Source: an uncultured Bdellovibrio sp.
GTDB lineage: Bacteria; Bdellovibrionota; Bdellovibrionia; Bdellovibrionales; Bdellovibrionaceae
Reading direction: 5' to 3'
DNA length: 6,737 nt
Assembly: GCA_946480995.1 (NCBI GenBank)
Contig: CAMLMF010000141.1
Location: 1 to 6,737, forward strand
The notes below the pieces were generated by a model, which was not told where the DNA came from, searched no databases, and saw only the letters and a program-made list of their open reading frames with translations. This document shows, piece after piece, positions 1 through 5,575 of this stretch. A program made the position numbers and the translations under genes. Position 1 is the first letter of the stretch. The number at the start of each line of letters is the position of its first letter.

Positions 1-219
1 TACGGCAGCCGCAATCGCACCCATCAGGGTAATACCAATTTGAATAACCGAAAGAGTCCGCTCGGGATTTTCTTTCAAGCGCAAAAGAGTGCGCGCTTTC
101 TTATTGGTCGGAGCTAAACGTTTGAGCTGTTGGCGGCTGACGGTGACAAAAGCCATTTCCGAGCCAGACAAGAGCATATTGATAAAGAGACACACCAAGA
201 CGACTAACAATTCTGTCAT
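1..219 (-). CDS. CNNM/DUF21 (CorC/HlyC-type) membrane protein, N-terminal part
   Basis: Partial gene: 73 codons are visible, from the ATG at 217-219 to the left edge, and the stop lies outside the window. Residues 3-18 form a hydrophobic first membrane helix. They run into LLSGSEMAFVTVSR (residues 16-29) and then ENPERTLSVIQIGITLMG (50-67). Those two blocks are the signature of the CNNM (DUF21) domain found in the so-called hemolysin/CorC family, inner-membrane proteins linked to Mg2+/Co2+ or other divalent cation transport, usually followed by a CBS pair and a CorC-type C-terminal domain. Those later domains cannot be seen here. The ATG is chosen because an in-frame TAG lies four codons upstream (232-234). 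No strong Shine-Dalgarno is visible, only a weak GCGAG. The family call is secure; the transported ion and the full domain set are not determinable. Confidence 0.85.
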   Translation of the reverse strand, partial: MTELLVVLVCLFINMLLSGSEMAFVTVSRQQLKRLAPTNKKARTLLRLKENPERTLSVIQIGITLMGAIAAAV

Positions 220-387
220 GGGCGCTCGCTTCTATTCGATTTCGGGTAAGGGTCAGGGTCCATAAGCGATAACATAACAAATCAGATTCGAAAATGCATA
301 GGATCCGTGCGTTTTTTGCAATATCGCATCGGGTCATTTGAGATAGAGGACATTTCTTTTGATTTTCAGAACATCTATCGGCAAAAC

Positions 388-438
388 GGGGCCTCGTTCA
401 ACCGTATATGAGGTCAATATGGGGCCTTGTTTCTACCT
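388..438. repeat. Imperfect direct repeat upstream of the nuclease-like gene
   Basis: GGGGCCTCGTTCAACC (388-403) recurs as GGGGCCTTGTTTCTACC (421-437). The two starts are 33 bp apart, about three helical turns. The pair sits within 85 bp of the start of the exported nuclease-like gene and could be a pair of operator half-sites. No regulator is identified, and it may be chance. Confidence 0.3.
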
Positions 439-460
439 AGCGCCGTAAATGCTAGTCTAT

Positions 461-464
461 GGAG
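461..464 (+). promoter_or_regulatory. Ribosome binding site deciding the start at 470
   Basis: GGAG lies 5 nt before ATG 470-472. The alternative in-frame ATG at 449 has no Shine-Dalgarno at proper distance, and it would put seven extra residues in front of an otherwise standard signal peptide. The start at 470 is therefore preferred. Confidence 0.7.
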
Positions 465-469
465 TTTTT

Positions 470-1042
470 ATGAAGCAGTTTGCAGTTATTTTCGCACTTC
501 TTTTATCTTGTTCCTCTGTCTTTGCAGGATGGGCTGAAGACTTTGAAATTCTTAAAGGCGTTCCACGCAGTTATGAAGACTCGGGATCTATCTGTGAAGA
601 GGTCGCACGTATCGAAGTGGCTCGCGAATTCCCAGCGCCTCAGTATGACGTTCTAGTGGGCATTGCCTACAGTGATGGTTCACGTGTGGTTGGTGAGTTG
701 GATCTAGTGATCGTCGACAACAATCTGCAAAAAGTAATTCAAGTTGGCGAAGTTAAATGCTGGAAAGACGTGCGTGGCGGTTTAACAAAAGCTAAAGAGC
801 AAAGAAGCCGTTATCTTAAGTTTAAAAACGCAAACAAAGTTGTTAGCTACGTTTCAACGTCAACAAAACAAACTTACTCTCCCGAATTTTTCGCCCACGT
901 GAAAGAATTTTTCTCGATGGCGCAAAAAGGTTCGACGAACGAAGGTTTTGACCGCGAGTTGACTTACACTCTTAAAGAAATGCACGATCGTCGCTATGAA
1001 ATGATTCGTTGTCAGAATCAAGGACAGTGCGCTCGTCCTTAG
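470..1042 (+). CDS. Exported protein with PD-(D/E)XK nuclease-like motif
   Basis: 190 residues from ATG 470. MK followed by a hydrophobic stretch to about residue 18 is a signal peptide. SVFA|G fits signal peptidase I cleavage after A19; LLSC (11-14) is a poor lipobox, so a lipoprotein is less likely. The mature part has GELDL (75-79), a beta-turn, then GEVKCW (93-98). The arrangement D78-x15-E94-x-K96 between predicted strands matches the catalytic core of the PD-(D/E)XK fold seen in Holliday junction resolvases and restriction-type nucleases. Upstream acidic residues E43/E44 and the following Lys/Gln-rich helix (107-118) also fit. If active it would cut nucleic acid outside the cytoplasm, for example scavenged or prey DNA; that role is inference. 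C41, C97, C181 and C187 could form disulfides. The gene is monocistronic, with a terminator directly after it. I do not recognise a named family, and an inactive fold or a non-nuclease function remains possible. Confidence 0.75.
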   Translation: MKQFAVIFALLLSCSSVFAGWAEDFEILKGVPRSYEDSGSICEEVARIEVAREFPAPQYDVLVGIAYSDGSRVVGELDLVIVDNNLQKVIQVGEVKCWKDVRGGLTKAKEQRSRYLKFKNANKVVSYVSTSTKQTYSPEFFAHVKEFFSMAQKGSTNEGFDRELTYTLKEMHDRRYEMIRCQNQGQCARP

Positions 1043-1053
1043 GAAGTTATATT

Positions 1054-1084
1054 TGCGGAAGGACTTGGGGCCTTCCGCATTTCT
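1054..1084 (+). terminator. Rho-independent terminator of the nuclease-like gene
   Basis: A perfect 9-bp stem, TGCGGAAGG (1054-1062) with CCTTCCGCA (1071-1079), has an 8-nt loop and is followed by TTTCT. It starts 11 nt after the stop codon. The opposite strand has no T tract after the stem, so it acts mainly in the plus direction. Confidence 0.75.
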
Positions 1085-1120
1085 GCGTGAAAGCCCCGGC
1101 GTTCGCGTTCCTAAGTTGAC

Positions 1121-1555
1121 TTAGATAGAACGCAAAATAAAATTAAATGATCTTAGCATTGAACTAAACGCCTGGCGTTTGTTGATGAAGCCCGTATAGG
1201 TAAAGTGTTTTACCAACGGCAAATCCAGTTCCTCTTCGCTGTGGCCTGTGTAAATAACCACAGGAATGGGGCGGCGAATTTTGTGCACTTTTCTTTCCGA
1301 TAGCAATCGATCCATCAGCATCAACGTGTCGCGTCCGCCCATTTGTGGCATCTGCCAATCTAAAACGATCAAATCAAAGGGTTTATTCACCAAAAGAGGA
1401 ATGGCGTCCTGACCATCAAAGGCCATTGTGACTTCACATTTGTAGTGGTCCAAAATGTGCGACATCAGTTTCACGGAATCTAAACTGTCATCAATGACTA
1501 AAACGCGCGCCGAGTGCTGTTTTTCAAGATTAGTCATGTTGGTTTCTGTAACCAT
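1121..1555 (-). CDS. Stand-alone response-regulator receiver (CheY-like)
   Basis: 144 residues made of a single receiver domain with no output domain. All phosphorylation-site residues are present: the acidic pair D22-D23 in VLVIDDS, phospho-acceptor D66 in DLIVLDWQMP, T103 in VVIYTGHS, and K126 in GFINK. It should be phosphorylated by a histidine kinase and act by protein-protein contact, as CheY, Spo0F or DivK do; partner and process cannot be read here. W67-Q68-M69-P70 is typical of receivers linked to hybrid kinases. The start at 1555 is supported by AAGGGAG with GGGAG 5 nt upstream; M7 is a less likely alternative. No kinase or chemotaxis gene is adjacent. It follows rny on the same strand, but a terminator and its own promoter lie between, so it is probably transcribed separately. 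Confidence 0.9.
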   Translation of the reverse strand: MVTETNMTNLEKQHSARVLVIDDSLDSVKLMSHILDHYKCEVTMAFDGQDAIPLLVNKPFDLIVLDWQMPQMGGRDTLMLMDRLLSERKVHKIRRPIPVVIYTGHSEEELDLPLVKHFTYTGFINKRQAFSSMLRSFNFILRSI

Positions 1556-1633
1556 AAAAGCTCCCTTTTTAGATACTCATCCATTTCAACTGATGTAGAT
1601 GTGAGAATCTTTAAAAAGAGCAAGAATGAAGGT

Positions 1634-1662
1634 ATTTTAATGCAAAGTCTGTGTTTACACAA
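1634..1662 (-). promoter_or_regulatory. Predicted sigma70-type promoter of the receiver gene
   Basis: On the minus strand TTGTGT (1657-1662), a 17-bp spacer and TAAAAT (1634-1639) match the -35 and -10 elements; the -10 has five of six consensus bases. Transcription would begin near 1627, giving a leader of about 70 nt. It lies immediately downstream of the rny terminator. Confidence 0.5.
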
Positions 1663-1691
1663 AAAGAGCTCGCGTATTATGCGAGCTCTTT
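1661..1691 (-). terminator. Rho-independent terminator of rny, with the stop codon in its loop
   Basis: An 11-bp perfect inverted repeat, AAAGAGCTCGC (1663-1673) and GCGAGCTCTTT (1681-1691), encloses a 7-nt loop (1674-1680). On the minus strand the second arm ends in a five-T run (1661-1665), as expected for intrinsic termination. The rny TAA (1677-1679) lies in the loop, so the ascending arm encodes the last residues of RNase Y. Confidence 0.75.
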
Positions 1692-3260
1692 ACGAGTTTG
1701 TTCAGTGACAATGGTTTCGCGTACGATAACCACTTTGATTTGGCCGGGATAATTGCACTCTTCTTCAATGCGGCCGGCGATCTTTTTAGAAAGCTCTAAG
1801 GCCTGCGTGTCGTCAACTTTTTTACCATTCACTAAGACGCGGCACTCGCGACCACCACTTAATACAAAGCAATCTGTGACGCCAGGGAAGCTGCGCGCGA
1901 TATCTTGAAGTTCTGAAACCTTTTGATTGTAAGACTCAATCGTTGAACGACGCGCACCAGGTCTTGCACCAGAAATGGCGTCAGCTGCAATAACTAAGAA
2001 AGCATGATCACTTGCAGGTTGTTCGTCAAAGTGATGGGCTTTGACGGCGTGAACGACGTCCGCCGCTTCGCCACGGGCTGCAATAAAGTCCGCACCGATC
2101 ACCGCATGTCCGCCTTCCATAACGTGGTCCATAGACTTACCAATGTCATGCAACATGCCGACACGGCGAGCTTTCTTGATGTCCACCTTAAGCTCTGCAG
2201 CCATTAAGCCGGCAAGCCAGCCCACTTCGCCACAATGGAAATACTGATTCTGTGTAAAAGAATAACGATAGCGCAAAGAACCCATCATCTGACGGACTTC
2301 GGCATTTAAACCTTCCAGTTTCAGCTCTTTGGCTAAAGCATCCCCATCGTGTTTGATATTTTTAAAGAGTTCTTTTTTCTGATTTTCTGCAATCTTGCGA
2401 ATGAAGTCAGGATTGATATTTTTCTTCTCTTTAAAAATTCTTTCCAGGGTTCGGCGAGTCAGTTCGCGGCGAACGGGGTCAAAGCCCGCAACGCCGACCA
2501 TGTCCATGCCATCTTCGACAATGATGTCGCAACCGCAGGCGTCTTGCAGCGCCTTGATGTTGTTGCCATTGGGATCGCAGAACAGTTTACGGATGTGATT
2601 GTCGGGGAAGTTCACCGCGCCGATACCACGTTCCGCGCAATACGGACGAGCAAAACGATCAATAACCAACGCGAGGATTTTTTTCGCACGCAGTTCGGCG
2701 TGTTCTTTATAGTCCTCTTCGGTTTCCTGAATCAGGCGGGCTGCTCGACGGCGTGCATCCTCTTCCATTTGTGTTTTTAGTTGATTCTTAAAATCGTCTG
2801 AAGAAGTGCCAAGACGCTCTGTTAATTTTTTAACCAGCTCTTGATTGTTACTTTTTTGCGCTTCTTTGATTTTATTTAATTCTGCTTCTTGGCCACGCAA
2901 GGCTTGCTCTTGTTTTTTAATATCAAGGTCGCGCTCTTGCAGTTTCTTTTTTTCTTCGTGCACAATAGAATCGGCTTTGGATTTTTTTTCGTTGGCCAGA
3001 TCTTGCAGTTCCTCAATGCGTCCTTCAACCTTCAGCATTTCGGTTTCAACTTTGGTCCACATTTCCATTTCAATTTCTTGAACGCGCTCTTTTTCCTCAA
3101 GGCTGCGTAATTCGGCAGCTTCTTTTGCTTCATCAACAATTTCTTGCGCTTCTTCGCGTGCATGACGCAAAGTGCGTGCGTTCAGAAATTTATGCAGGGC
3201 TAAGCCCGCGCCGCATCCGGCGATCAGAGCCACAAGGGCTATAGCAATCATTGCAATCAT
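1677..3260 (-). CDS. rny: Ribonuclease Y-like membrane-anchored endoribonuclease
   Basis: 527 residues, a normal length for RNase Y. Order: N-terminal membrane helix (about 2-22), long charged coiled coil (about 30-200), KH domain (about 213-275), HD phosphohydrolase domain (about 335-435) and the conserved C-terminal domain. HD residues are present: H342, the H371-D372 pair in GMLHDIGK, H384, H409-H410, and D427 in AADAISGARPGARRST. YPGQIKV (504-510) near the end is a family hallmark. RNase Y cleaves single-stranded RNA at the membrane and can start mRNA decay; that is family knowledge. The odd point is the KH GXXG loop: where most members read GREGRNI this one reads DPNGNNI (229-235), so the first glycine is lost. 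HHGDE also becomes HHFDE (409-413). RNA binding may be altered, or this may be a divergent paralogue. ATG 3260 has AGGAG 5 nt upstream; M4 is the only close alternative. The upstream promoter and downstream terminator suggest a single-gene transcript. Confidence 0.9.
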   Translation of the reverse strand: MIAMIAIALVALIAGCGAGLALHKFLNARTLRHAREEAQEIVDEAKEAAELRSLEEKERVQEIEMEMWTKVETEMLKVEGRIEELQDLANEKKSKADSIVHEEKKKLQERDLDIKKQEQALRGQEAELNKIKEAQKSNNQELVKKLTERLGTSSDDFKNQLKTQMEEDARRRAARLIQETEEDYKEHAELRAKKILALVIDRFARPYCAERGIGAVNFPDNHIRKLFCDPNGNNIKALQDACGCDIIVEDGMDMVGVAGFDPVRRELTRRTLERIFKEKKNINPDFIRKIAENQKKELFKNIKHDGDALAKELKLEGLNAEVRQMMGSLRYRYSFTQNQYFHCGEVGWLAGLMAAELKVDIKKARRVGMLHDIGKSMDHVMEGGHAVIGADFIAARGEAADVVHAVKAHHFDEQPASDHAFLVIAADAISGARPGARRSTIESYNQKVSELQDIARSFPGVTDCFVLSGGRECRVLVNGKKVDDTQALELSKKIAGRIEEECNYPGQIKVVIVRETIVTEQTRKELA

Positions 3261-3295
3261 AAATTCTCCTCAGGTAACCTCGATAGACACCTTTC

Positions 3296-3324
3296 AGTGT
3301 ACTCTTGCTGCGGATGCAACGCAA
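3296..3324 (-). promoter_or_regulatory. Predicted sigma70-type promoter of rny
   Basis: Minus strand: TTGCGT (3319-3324), a 17-bp spacer, then TACACT (3296-3301). The predicted start is near 3289, giving a leader of about 30 nt that contains the GAGGAG ribosome binding site. It faces away from the predicted osmC promoter, with 23 bp between the two -35 elements. Confidence 0.45.
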
Positions 3325-3347
3325 ATGATCCCGACTGTGAGCTTCGC

Positions 3348-3376
3348 TTTACTTCTGGCGTTATGAAACGTAGCAT
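3348..3376 (+). promoter_or_regulatory. Predicted sigma70-type promoter of the osmC-arfB unit
   Basis: TTTACT (3348-3353), a 17-bp spacer and TAGCAT (3371-3376); each hexamer matches consensus at four of six positions. The transcript would start near 3383, about 27 nt before the ATG at 3410. No operator-like inverted repeat was seen around it. Confidence 0.45.
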
Positions 3377-3399
3377 AGACCCATATACCGCGTAAAAGT

Positions 3400-3403
3400 G
3401 AGG
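3400..3403 (+). promoter_or_regulatory. Ribosome binding site deciding the osmC-family start at 3410
   Basis: GAGG sits 6 nt before ATG 3410-3412. The alternative in-frame GTG at 3398 overlaps this site and has only TAAAA upstream, so the longer form is less likely. Confidence 0.6.
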
Positions 3404-3409
3404 TCAGGT

Positions 3410-3874
3410 ATGGGGCAAGTACAGTGTCAGACAAAATGGCTAGGTGGTTTGGGCTTTGAGGCCCAGGTGCGTGATCATAAATTCATCATGGATTCAAAAC
3501 CTGAGGCGGGTGGTAAGAACTTGGGCCCCACGCCGAAGGAACTGCTCCTGACAAGTATTTGCGGCTGTTCCGGCATGGACGTCGCGTCTATTTTAGCAAA
3601 AATGCGTTTGAATATTGTCTCATGCGAGGTGAATGCGCAGACAGAAACAACCGCAGGTTATCCGTCAATTTTTGCTACGGTGCATTTGCAATTTGTGGTC
3701 GAAAGTCCCGACGCAAAACCAGAGCAAGTTATTAAAGCGGCAACACTTTCAATGACTAAGTATTGTGGCGTCAGCGCGATGGTCGTGAAGGCATCGCCGA
3801 TTCACTATTCGGTCTTTTTGAATGGCGCGAACGTCTTTAGTGGCGAGTCTAACTTCGAAGGAACGGCGGAGTGA
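3410..3874 (+). CDS. OsmC/Ohr-family thiol peroxidase-like protein
   Basis: 154 residues from ATG 3410, typical length for the family. GPTPKELLL (39-47) followed by the helix containing C53 (CGCSGMDV, 51-58), and the second cysteine C119 in TKYCGVSAM (117-125), are the OsmC fold signature. The family uses this cysteine pair to reduce organic or fatty-acid hydroperoxides with thiol or dihydrolipoyl reductants in the cytoplasm. The sequence looks closer to the YhfA-like general OsmC branch than to true Ohr, since KYCxVSAM follows that pattern; this is recognition by eye. An extra cysteine, C51, lies two residues before the catalytic one. The gene ends in TGA overlapping the arfB GTG by four bases, so the two are probably co-transcribed and translationally coupled. 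Substrate and inducer cannot be read from the sequence. Confidence 0.88.
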   Translation: MGQVQCQTKWLGGLGFEAQVRDHKFIMDSKPEAGGKNLGPTPKELLLTSICGCSGMDVASILAKMRLNIVSCEVNAQTETTAGYPSIFATVHLQFVVESPDAKPEQVIKAATLSMTKYCGVSAMVVKASPIHYSVFLNGANVFSGESNFEGTAE

Positions 3875-4275
3875 TTTCAATTCAGATTCCTTTTGCCGAA
3901 ATGGATTTTACCTACGCGCGCTCCCGCGGGCCGGGTGGGCAGAACGTCAATCGCACGAACTCGGCGGCGATTTTGCGTTGGAATTTGTGGGCGTCACACG
4001 CACTGAACGCGGACACTAAAGAGCGTTTGGCCATCAAGTTGCAAAGCAAGCTGACTGTGGACGGTGATCTGATCATTCGCAGTGAAGTGCACCGTGACCA
4101 AGATCAGAACCGTTCAGAGTGTATTCGTAAGTTGCACGAAACTTTGCAAAAAGCGTTGTTCGTACCAAAGAAGCGTGTAGCAACCAAGCCCACACGCAGT
4201 TCGCAACGTAAAAGAGTCGATGAAAAAAAACGCAACTCTGAAGTGAAATCGTTGCGCCAAAAGATCCGCGATTAA
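3871..4275 (+). CDS. arfB: ArfB/YaeJ-type ribosome-rescue peptidyl-tRNA hydrolase
   Basis: 134 residues, against about 140 for E. coli ArfB (YaeJ). The release-factor catalytic motif GPGGQNVNRTNSA (20-32) has G22-G23-Q24, the GGQ that hydrolyses peptidyl-tRNA in the ribosomal peptidyl-transferase centre. There are no codon-recognition domains. The C-terminus (about 98-134) is a basic tail with KPTRSSQRKR and SLRQKIR, corresponding to the ArfB tail that enters the empty mRNA channel of stalled ribosomes. GTG 3871 is chosen because the residues before GGQ match the family N-terminus, and AAGGA lies 8 nt upstream; the ATG at 3901 would remove that strand. It overlaps the osmC-family stop by GTGA. 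Its TAA (4273-4275) overlaps the stop of the convergent MFS gene. No plus-strand terminator of its own is evident, so readthrough into MFS antisense is likely. Confidence 0.92.
   Translation: MISIQIPFAEMDFTYARSRGPGGQNVNRTNSAAILRWNLWASHALNADTKERLAIKLQSKLTVDGDLIIRSEVHRDQDQNRSECIRKLHETLQKALFVPKKRVATKPTRSSQRKRVDEKKRNSEVKSLRQKIRD
4223..4256 (-). terminator. Likely intrinsic terminator of the MFS gene, inside arfB
   Basis: Read on the minus strand, CGCAAC (4251-4256) pairs with GTTGCG (4231-4236) across a 14-nt loop and is followed by eight T residues (4223-4230). It lies 16 nt beyond the MFS stop codon. The T run is the antisense of Glu-Lys-Lys codons in the basic ArfB tail, so part of the signal could be coding coincidence. 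The stem is short for its loop. Confidence 0.5.
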
Positions 4276-5516
4276 ATTACGGGCTCGCCAAGCGGGGCCG
4301 CGTCCATGGCAACGGGTTTAGCGCCTTCGGTTGCATAAATTTTGCGGGACATGTAAATCGCCACAAAGGTGAACAAGATGGCAACATAGCCAACCACATT
4401 ATAGTTCTCCAAACGTCCTGAACCATCTGTCGTGATAATTATACCAGCCAAGTAACTTGAAACCGCCGCGGCCATCTGTTGCACGCAACTGACAATGCTC
4501 ATAAAACTGCCGCGATTTTGCGGAGCCGCTGTTCCGGAAACTAAAGCTGTCGCCGGGATCATTCGACCACTCGATGAGACAAAGAAAAAAGCACAAATAG
4601 CGAGAATCGCCCATAGAGGCGTAAGTTGCATATGGGTGATGATCCAGTAAGGCAAAATTGTAATCAGCGCACCCCACAAGAACACTTTATGTTTTCCGAA
4701 GCGATCCGCCAGGCGGCCAATAAAAGGCGAACTAAAAATCGTGCACAAACCACCAGCCATATACATCAACGGCAATTGCGCTTCGGTCATGCCCGCATTA
4801 GCGACCAATGAAGGAGAAAGAAACGGAATAATCGCAAAGTGGCCGAACATCACCGCAGCAATAAAGAACAAAGCGCGACGTTGATTTTGATCACGCAAAA
4901 TGCGCGTTAATACGCGATGAGGCGGCTCTTTCGGGCGTTTTTCCTGCAAGTGCGAGCGCATTGCCGGCACATAGATCCAGATGACTCCGCACAAAAGCAA
5001 AGACACGATGCCTAAGAATAAAAACGGCGCATGCCAAGAATAAGCGTTGGCTAAAAATAAACTAAACGGAACACCTAAGATGGACGCCATTGAAAAAGAC
5101 GTCATCACCACGCCCATAGCGCTGCCGCGACGTTCGTAAGAAATCGCGTCGCTGACAATGGATAAAACTAACGAACTCAATACCCCACCGAAAATACCAG
5201 TAAGTCCGCGCGCGAATAACAACAGTTCGTATGTTGGCGCCAAAGCACAAGCGATGGTGCCCAAGGCGAAGCCAATAAAGAAAAACAGTAAGCTCATCTT
5301 GCGATCAAACTTATCTATAAAAAACGAAGCCATAAAACCACTGATGCCGGCGCTGAATGTGTACGATGACACAAGGAGTCCGAACTGGTGGGGGCCAATA
5401 GCAAACATGCGCATCAACTGCGGCCCCAGTGGCATCATAATCATAAAGTCGACAATCGAGCTAAATTGAATAGAGGCCAGAATCGCGAGAAGGATTTTTT
5501 CTTGTTTTGAAAACAC
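4272..5516 (-). CDS. MFS transporter, drug:H+ antiporter-like (DHA1 type)
   Basis: 414 residues with about twelve hydrophobic helices in two halves, separated by a cytoplasmic loop rich in charged residues (about 186-214). TM1 carries D23 in SSIVDFMIMMPLGP, a segment typical of DHA1 efflux pumps. The first loop 2-3 has motif A in the form G60...D68-K-F-D-R72-K73, and the second half has the matching IGRLADRFGKHK (266-277). R103 in FARGLTGIFGG (101-111) corresponds to motif B. GVPFS in TM5 is only a weak version of motif C. It should export a small molecule across the inner membrane using the proton gradient; the substrate cannot be inferred. The start is GTG 5514-5516 with AAGGA 8 nt upstream. 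It converges with arfB, the stops overlapping by 4 bp, and diverges from the 5569 gene. Confidence 0.87.
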   Translation of the reverse strand: MFSKQEKILLAILASIQFSSIVDFMIMMPLGPQLMRMFAIGPHQFGLLVSSYTFSAGISGFMASFFIDKFDRKMSLLFFFIGFALGTIACALAPTYELLLFARGLTGIFGGVLSSLVLSIVSDAISYERRGSAMGVVMTSFSMASILGVPFSLFLANAYSWHAPFLFLGIVSLLLCGVIWIYVPAMRSHLQEKRPKEPPHRVLTRILRDQNQRRALFFIAAVMFGHFAIIPFLSPSLVANAGMTEAQLPLMYMAGGLCTIFSSPFIGRLADRFGKHKVFLWGALITILPYWIITHMQLTPLWAILAICAFFFVSSSGRMIPATALVSGTAAPQNRGSFMSIVSCVQQMAAAVSSYLAGIIITTDGSGRLENYNVVGYVAILFTFVAIYMSRKIYATEGAKPVAMDAAPLGEPVI

Positions 5517-5530
5517 GGCGGGGGTCCTTT

Positions 5531-5560
5531 TTGTTGACGTGTCTTAAACTAACCGATAAT
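5531..5560 (+). promoter_or_regulatory. Predicted promoter of the 5569 gene, nearly leaderless
   Basis: GATAAT (5555-5560) is a good -10. The -35 could be TTGTTG (5531-5536, 18-bp spacer) or TTGACG (5534-5539, 15-bp spacer). The expected start near 5567 is only about two bases before ATG 5569. No Shine-Dalgarno precedes that ATG. Confidence 0.45.
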
Positions 5561-5575
5561 TGATTTCTATGGCAA
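5546..5575 (-). promoter_or_regulatory. Weak candidate promoter of the MFS gene
   Basis: Minus strand: TTGCCA (5570-5575, five of six consensus bases), an 18-bp spacer and TAGTTT (5546-5551, weak). The leader would be about 25 nt and would contain the AAGGA site. It overlaps the predicted promoter of the divergent gene, so the two could not both be occupied. Confidence 0.3.

Noticed and set aside
244..261. GGGTAA-GGGTCA-GGGTCC, three tandem GGGT hexamers
   Set aside because: Only three G-runs are present, too few for a standard quadruplex, and the array is too short to be called a functional repeat.
294..317. Hairpin ATGCAT/GTGCGT followed by a T run, like a plus-strand terminator
   Set aside because: The stem is short with two G-U pairs, and no plus-strand gene is seen ending upstream of it.
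101..337. Minus-strand ORF of 78 codons
   Set aside because: It overlaps the CNNM gene in another frame, and its protein shows no recognisable domain; the CNNM frame has clear family motifs.
449..469. Extended N-terminus of the nuclease-like protein from ATG 449
   Set aside because: The start at 470 has a properly placed GGAG and gives a standard signal peptide.
2349..2780. Plus-strand 143-codon ORF, and other plus-strand ORFs between 2004 and 3110
   Set aside because: These are antisense to rny, whose domains are unambiguous; they have no ribosome binding site and their composition mirrors the coiled-coil codons.
3822..4019. Plus-strand 65-codon ORF over the osmC/arfB junction
   Set aside because: It is out of frame with two well-supported genes.
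4309..4343. GCAAC...GTTGC followed by ATAAATTTT as a possible arfB terminator
   Set aside because: A 5-bp stem with a 16-nt loop and an interrupted T tract is too weak, and it lies within MFS coding sequence.
4399..5469. Several ORFs on both strands inside the MFS gene
   Set aside because: They are frame shadows of a membrane protein gene, with no motifs or start signals.
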